This document shows, one piece after another, positions 36,303 to 46,391 of a DNA stretch of 64,000 nucleotides. The translations under genes and the position numbers were made by a program. The stretch comes from Tenacibaculum sp. M341 (GTDB lineage: Bacteria > Bacteroidota > Bacteroidia > Flavobacteriales > Flavobacteriaceae), in the NCBI RefSeq assembly GCF_004337695.1, contig NZ_SJXJ01000011.1, forward strand, positions 114,886 to 178,885. The letters run 5' to 3'. The notes below the pieces were generated by a model. It was not told the DNA's origin, did not search any database, and saw only the letters and a program-made list of their open reading frames with translations. Every line of letters begins with the position of its first letter. Positions within the stretch are counted from its first letter, which is position 1.

Positions 36303-38543
36303 TCATTTTGTTTTTAACTCGTCTAAAAATCTCATATACTGAGGATTTTCAGGATGTAGCTTTATCAACCTCTTAATAATTGTTCTAGATTTCTTATAAT
36401 TATCGGTTGTATAAAACTGATAAGCAAGTGTATATAATAGACTCTCATTATTTGGAGCTACTTTCAACCCCTCATAAAGAATTTTTTCTGCATTTTTATA
36501 ATCGCCTTTCTTATTGTACAGCAAACTTAAATTGTAATATACTCGGTTGTTAGTAGGCATTTTAATTTTCGCTTTTTGTAACTGCTCTATGGCTTCCTCT
36601 ACTCTATTCTGCTCTGCAAGCAATAACGCTAACGAATAATAAACTGGTCCGTACTCAGGTTCTAATTCAATCACTTTTTTAAACAGACTTTCAGCTTTAT
36701 TAAAAGTATTATTCTGATAATATAAATTAGCTAACGTTAATCTTAAACTGTTATTTAATTCATCTATTTTAAGAGCATTTTCATACCCTTCAATTCCTTT
36801 GTTAACATTTCCTTTTTTTAAATAGTAATTCGCTTCTTTCACTCTTCCTCCAACAAAATCATAATTAGAGTTAACATGATTCCAAAACTCTTTTTTAACC
36901 TTATCATAATCCTTTTTATAAACTTCAGGAACTTCTTCTTTTGCCAAACTACTTAATCCATAAAAAGCTTTAATTCTTACTGTTCTTTTAGTGTCCTTTA
37001 AAAGAGGTAAAAAATAAGAAACATAATTTCTATTATTAATTCCGCTTAAAACATCAATACTAGTTGCTCTCACTAAAGGAGAATCGTCTTCTAATAAATC
37101 GATGTACTGCTGAATAAAAATAGTGGTATTGTATTTTTCCAATGCTTTTACAGCTGAAGCTCTTACTATTTCTGGATGTTTTTTATCTTGAATTAATGCT
37201 AACAATCCTTCATGAGCATTAACTTCTCCTTGTATTCCTGGAATCAATTTTTCTGAAAAATGAATAGAATCTACTGTTCCATATAACTTTTTAAATGAAC
37301 TCCAAGCCCACTCATCATCTTTATCATTATGACAATTGGTACATGCATTTGGTGTTCCATATTTTAAACTTAAATCTGGTCTTGGAACTCTTAAACTATG
37401 ATCTCTTCTAAAATCATTCCCCATATAATAGTTCCCTGGCATATGACAATTAACACATTGTGCTCCTTCAGAGTTTATGTTATGAGCATGGTGGGTTTTT
37501 GCATTATATTTTTGTGGTTCGTGACACTGGGCACACAAGGCATTTCCTTCAAACTTCAACTTTAATGAATGTGCATTATGACAATTGGTACAACTAATAT
37601 TATTCTGATACATTTTACTTTGTACAAACGATCCATAAACATATACCTCATCTAAAATTTGACCATCTGCATGATATCGTTCTTCTTCTATTAACTGAGG
37701 AAAATAATGATCCAACATTGTTCCTTTAAAATCATATGCTTTAGAAAATTGCTCCCTTCTCATATGGCAGCGTGCACATTGATCTACTAATTCTTTTGGA
37801 GATGTATTAGATGTCATCAAAAAAGTATCTGAATTTACATAATCTTCTCCCAATCTAGCAACATCATTTACATGTTGTTTTCCTGGCCCATGACAAGCTT
37901 CACAACTAACATTTATCAACGAATATTTTGTATTATAACTATCCGTTTCTCTTCTGTAATTTTTTCTAACATTTGTAGAGTGGCAATCAGCACACATGGT
38001 ATTCCAATTTAAACCGCCTCTAGACCAGTGTAGCCATTCTGAATGCACAATCTTAAAATCAGGATATAAATCAAACCATTTTCCTACTTTAGAATCCCAA
38101 GCTGTTTTCAAACATTGATAACGACCATTCGGAAACTTCACAATGTACTGTTGCAATGGAAAAACCCCACACGTATATGCTATTTTATAATCATGATAAT
38201 TTCCGTCTGGACCTTCTGTGTTTACAAAAAAGTCTTTTCCTTTTTTAAAAAACCTCGATGTGACTCCCTGACTTTCAAAAGTTATATTTTTGAAATTTCC
38301 TAAAACAGTTTCTGAGTTTGCAACCTCCATTGCTTTATCATGATGAGATCCTTTCCAATTTTTGAATTCTTTTTGGTGACATTCTTTACATTTTTTATCA
38401 CCTAAGAAAAAGTCATCACTAATCGAATCATAAAGTCTTACTTCAATTTCTTTGAATACGCTTTGATACTCATTTTTCTCTTTACAAGAAGCAATAAAAG
38501 CACAAAAAACTATGATTAAAAAAAAATGTTGAATAAATCTCAC
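36303..38543 (-). CDS. octaheme cytochrome c lipoprotein with HEAT and TPR domains
   Basis: 746 residues. Cys20 in FIASC marks a lipoprotein. Eight CxxCH haem-attachment motifs begin at residues 52, 184, 214, 256, 318, 337, 363 and 401, resembling cytochrome c554-like multihaem proteins. Residues about 430-550 look like HEAT repeats (VRASAVKALEKY, VRATSIDVLSGI, VRIKAFYGLSSL), and about 565-740 hold five TPRs. It is an extracytoplasmic electron-transfer or scaffold protein. Its place inside a carrageenan locus, convergent with galM and divergent from a sulfatase, is unexpected and its partner is unknown. The FG-GAP/ASPIC protein at 24.7 kb may be functionally linked. Confidence 0.9.
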   Translation of the reverse strand: MRFIQHFFLIIVFCAFIASCKEKNEYQSVFKEIEVRLYDSISDDFFLGDKKCKECHQKEFKNWKGSHHDKAMEVANSETVLGNFKNITFESQGVTSRFFKKGKDFFVNTEGPDGNYHDYKIAYTCGVFPLQQYIVKFPNGRYQCLKTAWDSKVGKWFDLYPDFKIVHSEWLHWSRGGLNWNTMCADCHSTNVRKNYRRETDSYNTKYSLINVSCEACHGPGKQHVNDVARLGEDYVNSDTFLMTSNTSPKELVDQCARCHMRREQFSKAYDFKGTMLDHYFPQLIEEERYHADGQILDEVYVYGSFVQSKMYQNNISCTNCHNAHSLKLKFEGNALCAQCHEPQKYNAKTHHAHNINSEGAQCVNCHMPGNYYMGNDFRRDHSLRVPRPDLSLKYGTPNACTNCHNDKDDEWAWSSFKKLYGTVDSIHFSEKLIPGIQGEVNAHEGLLALIQDKKHPEIVRASAVKALEKYNTTIFIQQYIDLLEDDSPLVRATSIDVLSGINNRNYVSYFLPLLKDTKRTVRIKAFYGLSSLAKEEVPEVYKKDYDKVKKEFWNHVNSNYDFVGGRVKEANYYLKKGNVNKGIEGYENALKIDELNNSLRLTLANLYYQNNTFNKAESLFKKVIELEPEYGPVYYSLALLLAEQNRVEEAIEQLQKAKIKMPTNNRVYYNLSLLYNKKGDYKNAEKILYEGLKVAPNNESLLYTLAYQFYTTDNYKKSRTIIKRLIKLHPENPQYMRFLDELKTK

Positions 38544-38728
38544 TTAAAATTTTATTTTTCAAATACAAATGTATCATAAATTGAAGAAGTCAATTTCTTC
38601 TAAATTACCTCAGATCGATGATATTTTAATCAAAATCAGTTAAAAAAAAGTAACTAACAGATAAAAATGAGCCATATTTTGATAAAATTATTTCATTATT
38701 TAGATGATTAAACAAACCGAATCTGATA

Positions 38729-40246
38729 ATGATAATGAAATCAATTATAAAGAAACAAATTTTACAATTTGTTACACTTTCTGTGCTCTTGAGTTTTTAT
38801 AGCTGCATTAATAATAAAAAAGAAACAAAGGAAATCAAAGAAAAAATATCTAGTTTAACTAAAACAACCACTAAAAGACCTAATATTTTGGTTGTTTTAT
38901 GCGATGATTTAGGGTATTCAGATGTAGGTTTTAACGGTGCTAAAGACATTAAAACACCTGGTTTAGATAAACTTGCTAAAAACGGAACTATTTTTACTGA
39001 TGCTTATGTTGCGCATCCTTTTTGTGGTCCGAGTAGAACCAGTATTATGACGGGTAGATATGCTCATAAAATTGGCGGACAATTTAATTTACCAAGAGCT
39101 CATGAGAATGCAGGTTTAGGTATTACTACTAAGGAAGAATTTATTAGCAAAACCTTACAAAAATCAGGTTATTACACGGGTGCTATTGGTAAATGGCACT
39201 TAGGAACTGTTCAAAAATATCACCCAAATAATAGAGGTTTTGATGATTTCTATGGTTTTTTAGGAGGCGGACATAATTATTTCCCTAAACAATTTAAAGC
39301 CGAATATGAAAAACAAAAAGCAAATGGAAATACTAAAATTAGAGATTACATAACTCCGCTTCAATTCAATGGAAAAGAAGTTGATGAAAATGAATATATT
39401 ACTGATGCACTTTCTAGAGAAGCTATCAATTTTATTAATAAAGCGAATCAAAAAAACGATCCTTTCTTTCTTTACGTATCGTACAATGCTCCACACACTC
39501 CATTAGAAGCTAAAGAAGAAGATTTAAAACTGTACAGTCATATAAAAGATAAAAAAAGACAAATTTATGCTGGTATGGTGCATGCTGTAGATAGAGGTGT
39601 TACCAATATTGTTGAAACTCTTAAAAAGAATCATCAATTAGAAAATACACTCATTGTTTTCTTTAGTGATAACGGTGGAAAATTAAGTAAAGGAGCTACC
39701 AATTATCCATTAGCAGAAGGCAAAGGAAGCACAAACGAAGGTGGATATAGAGTTCCTATGTTTTTTCACTGGCCAAATGTTGTTCCTTCAGGTAAAAAAT
39801 TCGAACATCCAATTTCTGCATTAGACCTATACCCTACTTTCACTCATTTAGCAAATGCTAAATTACCCGACAATAAAATACTTGATGGTAAAAATATTTG
39901 GAATGATTTCTTACATGGAAAAAACTCTTATGAAAATGAAAACATTTATGCACTACGTCATAGAATTGAATTTAAGAATCATACTGATGTTGGAGTTCGT
40001 AAAAATCAATGGAAAGCTTTAAAAACAAATAATAATAACTGGACTTTATATGATATACAAAATGATCCAGGAGAAAAAAATGACTTAAGTAAAGTACATC
40101 CGAAAATATTAGACAATTTGGTTAAAGATGCTAAAAACTGGAGTTCAACAAACCAACAACCATTATGGTTTCATAATGAACGAACAGCTGAACAATGGGA
40201 GAAAAATAAGATGCCTCATTTTGATCAAACTTTTAAAACTAACTAA
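38729..40246 (+). CDS. S1-family sulfatase, lipoprotein
   Basis: 505 residues. The signal peptide ends FYSC with lipidated Cys26. The formylglycine cysteine is Cys99 in HPFCGPSRTSIMTG; other sulfatase motifs are VVLCDDLGYSDVGF, GAIGKWHLG and FSDNGGKLSKG. Overall it resembles arylsulfatase-like S1 enzymes of carrageenan loci such as S1_17/S1_19, but subfamily cannot be fixed by eye. It differs clearly from the iduronate-sulfatase-like enzyme at 48.2 kb. It forms a two-gene unit with the DUF4380-like gene 2 bases downstream. Confidence 0.94.
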   Translation: MIMKSIIKKQILQFVTLSVLLSFYSCINNKKETKEIKEKISSLTKTTTKRPNILVVLCDDLGYSDVGFNGAKDIKTPGLDKLAKNGTIFTDAYVAHPFCGPSRTSIMTGRYAHKIGGQFNLPRAHENAGLGITTKEEFISKTLQKSGYYTGAIGKWHLGTVQKYHPNNRGFDDFYGFLGGGHNYFPKQFKAEYEKQKANGNTKIRDYITPLQFNGKEVDENEYITDALSREAINFINKANQKNDPFFLYVSYNAPHTPLEAKEEDLKLYSHIKDKKRQIYAGMVHAVDRGVTNIVETLKKNHQLENTLIVFFSDNGGKLSKGATNYPLAEGKGSTNEGGYRVPMFFHWPNVVPSGKKFEHPISALDLYPTFTHLANAKLPDNKILDGKNIWNDFLHGKNSYENENIYALRHRIEFKNHTDVGVRKNQWKALKTNNNNWTLYDIQNDPGEKNDLSKVHPKILDNLVKDAKNWSSTNQQPLWFHNERTAEQWEKNKMPHFDQTFKTN

Positions 40247-40248
40247 CG

Positions 40249-41715
40249 ATGATATTCTCAAAAAACAAAACTGTAATATTTTCTATTTTACTAGCTACAG
40301 TAAATCTTTCATTAGCTCAAACTACCAACAAAAATTCATCTGTAAGTATTATTAAAAATTACAAAAATTGGAAATGGGATGACGTTATGGTTGCTAAAAA
40401 TAAATTTATTAGCGTTGCTGTAGTTCCTAAAGCTGCAGGAAGAGTTTTAGAATACAATTTAGGAGACACTCCTTCTTTATGGATAAATCCTAAATTATTT
40501 GGAAAATCGTTTTCAAATGATGAACATGTAAAAATTAAAGATTGGAGAAATTTTGGAGGATACAGACTTGTACCTATTCCTGTAAATAATTGTGCTATTA
40601 ATAAAAATGGAAAAAAAGTAAAACGCTGGCCTCCTCCAGTAAGTATTGGCGATGCTCCTTATAATGCTGAGATTATACAAAATGATGGAATTTCATCTAT
40701 TAAAGTTACCTCTGGTATTCAAAATTTACCTGTTCCAAAATTCGATTACAAATCAAAAAGTTTTTCGGTTCCTGAAAAGATAGAGGAACAATTTCAGTAT
40801 AGTAGATCTCTTTACATTGAAGAAAACAGCAGTTTAGTGTTTATCAATCATACATTAACGAACAAAGGAAATCAAACAATAGAAAGAGGTTTAAAAATTT
40901 CTAGTCAACATATTTCAAGAAGTAAACCTGAGTTAGAAGACGGAGAAAACTTTATTGCACATATCCCTTTTGATAAAAATTTGAAATTACCTGATGGAAA
41001 ACAATTTCATATTAGTGTTACTCCTGAGTCTAGATGGAGATATATCAATAGAAATAGAATGAAATTGGATAAAAACAATCCTGAACATATTAAAAAGTAC
41101 TTTAATAAAGGAACTAACTGGACGGGAGAAGTTTCACCTGGAATTTATGAAACTCACTATGATTATTATTTAATGGGAGGTATTGAAATGGTATCTTCAA
41201 AATCATGGCTTAGCTATGTTAATAAAACAAACAACACTGCTTTTGTAAAAATATTTGAACCTTACAATCCTAAATTGACTTATGAAAATGGGGCAAACAG
41301 TGTTATTTTTCATAGTGGATTAGAAGATGGTTATTTAGAAACTGAAGTAAAAACTCCTATTTATACTTTAGAAGCTGGGGAGAGCTTTAACTACAAAGAA
41401 ATTCATGGTGCTGCAAAAATTAAATCTTCTTTAATATTAGATGTTAATAAATCTGGAATTATTACTCAAAGATTAAATTTCAATAAAAAATCTAATATTT
41501 TAAGTGGAGAATACGGAGTTTTTAGAGAAGGTAAAGCTTCACTTCAAATCACAGATAACCTAGGTAATGTAAGCGAAGTTTATATCGATACAGTTGATCC
41601 TTTAAACACGTTTACTTTAAAACATACTTCCAATAAAATAGCAAAGGCAAAAACTATTCTATTACTTATAAAATCTAACAACAAAAATTATATACTAGAT
41701 AAACTTGAATTATAA
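40249..41715 (+). CDS. exported DUF4380-like beta-sandwich protein, possible carbohydrate-active enzyme
   Basis: 488 residues with a signal peptide (about 1-24, ending LSLAQ). The segment FISVAVVPKAAGRVLEYNLG is the start of a galactose-mutarotase-like supersandwich as in DUF4380. Candidate active-site residues include the WRNFGGYRLVP segment and the HYDYYLMGGIEM segment. No biochemical role is established to my knowledge for this group. Coupling to a sulfatase 2 bases upstream suggests it acts on, or binds, desulfated carrageenan oligosaccharides in the periplasm: a mutarotase, a lyase or a binding protein. Confidence 0.75.
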   Translation: MIFSKNKTVIFSILLATVNLSLAQTTNKNSSVSIIKNYKNWKWDDVMVAKNKFISVAVVPKAAGRVLEYNLGDTPSLWINPKLFGKSFSNDEHVKIKDWRNFGGYRLVPIPVNNCAINKNGKKVKRWPPPVSIGDAPYNAEIIQNDGISSIKVTSGIQNLPVPKFDYKSKSFSVPEKIEEQFQYSRSLYIEENSSLVFINHTLTNKGNQTIERGLKISSQHISRSKPELEDGENFIAHIPFDKNLKLPDGKQFHISVTPESRWRYINRNRMKLDKNNPEHIKKYFNKGTNWTGEVSPGIYETHYDYYLMGGIEMVSSKSWLSYVNKTNNTAFVKIFEPYNPKLTYENGANSVIFHSGLEDGYLETEVKTPIYTLEAGESFNYKEIHGAAKIKSSLILDVNKSGIITQRLNFNKKSNILSGEYGVFREGKASLQITDNLGNVSEVYIDTVDPLNTFTLKHTSNKIAKAKTILLLIKSNNKNYILDKLEL

Positions 41716-41942
41716 AATGAATGGTGAATCATAATTTTCATTTGTAAAAACTTAATCACTAAGCATATAAAATAACCACCAAAAAAAAACGTTTAAAAAA
41801 AAGGAAATCAAAAGTTAAAATAAGTCAAAAATTTCATAAATAATTAATAATATGTAATTTTGACAATATCCTTTATATTTTTTATGACTTTTTTTGAGAA
41901 AGTCATATTTTTTATAACACTTAAAATGTTTATTGAATTATA

Positions 41943-42803
41943 ATGAAGTTAGTACTAAAGCACCCGGAGGAGATTACAAATAAAAAATTAAGCGTTTCAA
42001 AAAATACTAGGCCATGCCTAGATTCATCATGGCATTATCATAGTCAATACGAACTTATATACATTTCTGTTAGTCATGGTATTAGATTTGTAGGAGATAG
42101 CGTATCTCGTTTTCAACCAGGAGACTTGGTTTTAGTAGGTCCGTATTTGCCACATTTATGGTTAAATGAAGCTGAAGATTATAAAGATCAAACTGTAAAT
42201 AAAAAGGTAAACACCATTGTTATTAAATTCACTGAAGACTTTATAGGGTCAGACACTTTTAAAAATCCTGAATTTTTAAAAATCGATAAAATACTTAAAG
42301 AATCTAAATACGGAATTAGCTTTGGTCAAAATATCAGCGATAAACTTCACAATGAATTGATAGGTTTAAACAAATTATCATACACCGAACAGGCTATTAA
42401 ATTACTAAACATTTTACATCAATTATCGCTTACAAATTCTAAAAAAGTTCTTTCTTCTACTGATATGCGTCAATATACTTCTATAAATTCAAGTAGAATT
42501 GACACTGTTTTAAAATATATTTCTGACAACTATTCTAAAAACATTTCACTAGAAGATATTTCTCAAGTTGCTTGTATGACAACGAACTCGTTTTGTCGTT
42601 TTTTCAAAAAGGTAACCAACAAATCTTTTACACAATTTTTAAATGAAGTTCGTATTCGTAATGCTTCGCGTTATCTAGCTCAAAATAATTTATCTGTATC
42701 TGAGGTTTCTTATTTAGTTGGATATAACTCAATTACAAACTTTAACAAGCAGTTTAAACAAATCATGGGTAGCACTCCTAAAAGTTACAGAGAGGCTATT
42801 TAA
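41943..42803 (+). CDS. AraC-family regulator with N-terminal cupin domain
   Basis: 286 residues. The N-terminal 130 residues form a cupin sensor (WHYHSQYELIYIS, FQPGDLVLVGPYLPHLW). The C-terminal AraC domain carries ISLEDISQVACMTTNSFCRFFKK and LSVSEVSYLVGYNSITNFNKQF, ending GSTPKSYRE. The gene stands directly upstream of susC/susD. A sugar-responsive activator of uptake and sulfatase genes is the natural inference. It has its own 227-base upstream gap. Confidence 0.93.
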   Translation: MKLVLKHPEEITNKKLSVSKNTRPCLDSSWHYHSQYELIYISVSHGIRFVGDSVSRFQPGDLVLVGPYLPHLWLNEAEDYKDQTVNKKVNTIVIKFTEDFIGSDTFKNPEFLKIDKILKESKYGISFGQNISDKLHNELIGLNKLSYTEQAIKLLNILHQLSLTNSKKVLSSTDMRQYTSINSSRIDTVLKYISDNYSKNISLEDISQVACMTTNSFCRFFKKVTNKSFTQFLNEVRIRNASRYLAQNNLSVSEVSYLVGYNSITNFNKQFKQIMGSTPKSYREAI

Positions 42804-43140
42804 AATAAATCAACTTTTTTCAATTTTATCATTTTATAAATAATCCATTTTAACTCAATTAGATTAGTAAAAATGTAAATTTCAATAGTATTTTTTACAT
42901 TTTACATACTCAAGGGTAAAAATGAATTAGTAAGAGATAATATTGATAATTTTTAGCGTCCGCATTTTGTATAATTTTCACATCACAAAAAACCACTTAA
43001 TATTAAGTTAACTTTTTGTTTAAGGTACGCTTACAATTTTTAAAGATTATAAAAACATGTAATCATAAGTTTTTCAGCCCTCCTCAATCAAAAAGCTAAA
43101 AATCCAATTAGAAATAATTTAAAAAATAAATTTTCATTTT
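42804..43140. other. 337-base leader region upstream of susC
   Basis: AT-rich spacer without coding potential. It must hold the susC promoter and probably an AraC binding site. I see a TTTTTGTTTA ... TTACAATTTT stretch near 43012-43038 that only partly fits the -33/-7 consensus, and a pyrimidine-rich GCCCTCCTC at 43077-43085. No convincing hairpin was seen. Confidence 0.5.
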
Positions 43141-46100
43141 ATGAAAAAAACTACATCACTTAAAGTTTACAAAAACTTTATTAGATTGAATTTTTTGGAT
43201 TTAGATATGATGTTCAAAAAGCTATGTATCTTAATTATTATCATTTGTGCTAATAATAATGCATTTGCGAAGATCTCAATCGATCCAGAAACACCTAAAT
43301 CATCTAATTTACAAGAACAAATATCTGGAAATGTTTCGGATAGCGAAGGACCTTTACCTGGAGTAAATGTTGTTATTAAGGGTACTACCAAAGGTGTTGA
43401 AACAGATTTTGATGGTAACTACACAATTAGTGCTTCAGGAGAAAATACTGTACTTGTTTTTTCTTACGTTGGTTACAAAACACAAGAAGTTGTTGTTGGT
43501 AATAAAAAGGTTATCAATGTAAAACTTGTTTCAGACGCTACTAGATTAGAAGAAATTGTTGTTTTAGGGTACACCACAAGAAAAAAAGGTGAGTTAACAG
43601 GAGCTGTAGGTAAAATTGATGATGAAGTTATACAAAGATCTTCTAGTAAAGATATTGCTAAATCGTTATCTGGTAGAGTTACAGGACTTAACATTATTGA
43701 TAGAGGTGGAACTCCAGGAGCAGGAAATGGTGGAGATGGAGATACTAGTAATGATGCAACTACTATTTTAATTAGAGGTAAATCTACCTCAAATAATAAC
43801 TCTCCATTAATTTTAATAGATGGTATTCAGTCAACAACATTTTCAAATCTTTCACCTGAAGATATCGAATCTTTAACTGTATTAAAAGATGGAGCTGCTG
43901 CAATTTATGGTTCACGTGCTGCAAATGGAGTAATATTAATTACTACTAAAAGAGGAAAGTTAGGAGCACCTACAATAAAAGTTTCTAGTTCATATACTGT
44001 TTCATCGTTTACTCAGAGACCACAAATAATGAATGCTAAACAATATGCTACTTATGAAAATGAAATAGCAGAGAGACAGCGTTTATTAGATCCTAATGTG
44101 ACTAATCCTTTTACTAGTGAACAAATTAGTCGATTTGGTACAGATCCAATACGATATCCTGACACCAACTGGATAGATCTTACATTTGCAGATTTTGCTC
44201 CAGAATCAAGAAATTCTTTATCTATTTCTGGTGGTACAGATGCAGTTAAATATTTTGTAAGTGCTGATGCTATTAGACAAGGAGGTTTATTTAAATCAAG
44301 ATCATTACAATTTGATCAAAATCAAGTTAGATCTAATTTAGATATTAAACTTAATAAAGACATTAAAGTAGGTATCGATATTGCTGGAATTTTTGGTGAT
44401 CGTGAACAACCTGGTGTTGATTTAGGAAACATATACAAACACATTTATACCAATTTACCTACTGAGGTAGGAATTTACCCTAACGGATTACCTGCTAGAG
44501 GTGGAGAAAATGGGCAAAATCCATTTTTAATGTCAAGTAGACAATCAGGATTTATAAATACTAACACAACAAACTTAAGAAGTCGTTTTTCTTTTGACTA
44601 TTCACTTGATAAAATTATAAAAGGGTTAAAGTTTAATAGTTTTGTTGGTTATAGAAAAATAATAACAAGAACCAAATCTTGGTATACTCCATGGACATAT
44701 TATACTTTTTTAGAAGGAAGTAATGAATATATTCCATCAACAGGTTTCTCTCCAAGAGGTGAAAATAGAATCCTTCGAGAAACCTCTAATACTTTCAGTC
44801 AAATTTTATTGAATGGAACTCTTAACTACACCACTAAAATTGCAGAAGATCATTCAGTAAATGCAATTTTAGGTACTGAAAAATTAAACTCAGAAGTAAG
44901 TAACTTCTTCGGAGAAAGAATTGGAGGTTTCCCTTCTTCTGAAGTACCTGAATTATTTGCTGGTAGTGAAGAAAATGCAAGAACTAATGGTTCTTCTGGT
45001 GAAGGAGCTCGTTTTGATATATTTGGAGCTTTATCTTACGACTACAAGAAAAAATACTTTTTAGACTTTACCATTCGTAGAGATGGATCTAGTAACTTTG
45101 GACCAGGAAAACGTTTTGGAATATTTCCAGGTTTATCAACTGCTTGGGCTTTAGATAAAGAAAAATTCTTAGAAAATGTTAGCTGGATAAACGCTTTAAA
45201 AATTAGAGCATCTTGGGCGCAATTAGGTAATGATCGTATTGCTCCATTTCAATTTTTATCTCGCTTTAATTTTGGTAGTCCAAACCCTAACACGCCACAA
45301 CCAAACTTTTTTGTTTTTGGTGTTGATGGTGAAATCTTTAACGGATTCTCTTCTACTGTTGAACCAAATCCAAACGTAACTTGGGAAAAATCTACACAAC
45401 AAAATGTAGGTTTAACATTCTCTTTATTTGATAGTAGGTTATCTGGTGATGTAAATTATTATTTTGAAAAAAGAACTGATATTTTAAGAACTAGAAACGC
45501 TAGTACCCCTGATTTTGTAGGAGTTTTACCTAGTGAGTTTCCTTCGGAGAACTTTGGTGAAGTGAACAATTCTGGTTGGGAATTTGAATTATCTTGGGCT
45601 GATAAAATTGGTGATGTAAACTATAATTTTGGTGGTAATATATCAACCAATAGAAATGAAGTAGTTTTTATAGATGAACCAAGTAATATCCCTGATGCTT
45701 TAAGATCAGAAGGAAAATCTATAGATACTTATATTGTACAACCAACTGCAGGTATTTTTCAAAATCAAGCTCAAGTAGATGCCACTGCTGTTAAATTACC
45801 GGGTACTGTAGAAGGTGAACCTATTTATGTAGACACTAATGGAGATGGAGTTATTGACGATGGAGATAGAATTCGTTTAGATGCTTCTAGTATTCCACGC
45901 ATTCAATATGGTTTTTATGGAGGTTTTAATTATAAAAACTTCGATTTTAACTTTTTATTCCAAGGACAAGCAGATGTTCAAACATTAGTGTTCTTTGACC
46001 AAAATGGTTCAAAGCCTGTTCATGTTTTTGAAGATAGATGGACTCCTGATAATAGAAATGCTAGATACCCAAGAGCTTTTCAACAAGATGATAGATTTAG

Positions 46101-46386
46101 TGGAAATCAAAGTGGAGATGCAGATAATTTTATTGGAGCTGACTTATGGTTACACGATGGTTCTTTCTTAAGATTAAAGGAAGTTGAACTTGCATACACA
46201 ATTAATAAGGATATAGCAAAAATTGGTGATATCAGACTTTTTGTAAGAGGATTTAATTTATTCACTATGTTCTCTGAAATCGCTGATTTAGGTTTAGATC
46301 CAGAAGCAAATGGATATAGTAATTTTAGAGGATCAACATACTCATCTTTGAAAAGTTATACTCTAGGTGTTAATTTTAATTTTTAA
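43141..46386 (+). CDS. susC: SusC/RagA-family TonB-linked outer membrane protein
   Basis: 1081 residues. An extended N-terminus precedes a hydrophobic signal (MFKKLCILIIII, ending NAFAK), so translation may start at 43207 or 43210. Next comes a CarboxypepD_reg domain (ISGNVSDSEGPLPGVNVVIKG), a plug ending VLKDGAAAIYGSRAANGVILITTKRG, and a barrel ending in LGVNFNF. It forms the outer membrane channel that imports carrageenan oligosaccharides with the SusD lipoprotein encoded 5 bases downstream. The substrate is inferred from the locus. Confidence 0.96.
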   Translation: MKKTTSLKVYKNFIRLNFLDLDMMFKKLCILIIIICANNNAFAKISIDPETPKSSNLQEQISGNVSDSEGPLPGVNVVIKGTTKGVETDFDGNYTISASGENTVLVFSYVGYKTQEVVVGNKKVINVKLVSDATRLEEIVVLGYTTRKKGELTGAVGKIDDEVIQRSSSKDIAKSLSGRVTGLNIIDRGGTPGAGNGGDGDTSNDATTILIRGKSTSNNNSPLILIDGIQSTTFSNLSPEDIESLTVLKDGAAAIYGSRAANGVILITTKRGKLGAPTIKVSSSYTVSSFTQRPQIMNAKQYATYENEIAERQRLLDPNVTNPFTSEQISRFGTDPIRYPDTNWIDLTFADFAPESRNSLSISGGTDAVKYFVSADAIRQGGLFKSRSLQFDQNQVRSNLDIKLNKDIKVGIDIAGIFGDREQPGVDLGNIYKHIYTNLPTEVGIYPNGLPARGGENGQNPFLMSSRQSGFINTNTTNLRSRFSFDYSLDKIIKGLKFNSFVGYRKIITRTKSWYTPWTYYTFLEGSNEYIPSTGFSPRGENRILRETSNTFSQILLNGTLNYTTKIAEDHSVNAILGTEKLNSEVSNFFGERIGGFPSSEVPELFAGSEENARTNGSSGEGARFDIFGALSYDYKKKYFLDFTIRRDGSSNFGPGKRFGIFPGLSTAWALDKEKFLENVSWINALKIRASWAQLGNDRIAPFQFLSRFNFGSPNPNTPQPNFFVFGVDGEIFNGFSSTVEPNPNVTWEKSTQQNVGLTFSLFDSRLSGDVNYYFEKRTDILRTRNASTPDFVGVLPSEFPSENFGEVNNSGWEFELSWADKIGDVNYNFGGNISTNRNEVVFIDEPSNIPDALRSEGKSIDTYIVQPTAGIFQNQAQVDATAVKLPGTVEGEPIYVDTNGDGVIDDGDRIRLDASSIPRIQYGFYGGFNYKNFDFNFLFQGQADVQTLVFFDQNGSKPVHVFEDRWTPDNRNARYPRAFQQDDRFSGNQSGDADNFIGADLWLHDGSFLRLKEVELAYTINKDIAKIGDIRLFVRGFNLFTMFSEIADLGLDPEANGYSNFRGSTYSSLKSYTLGVNFNF

Positions 46387-46391
46387 CTAAA

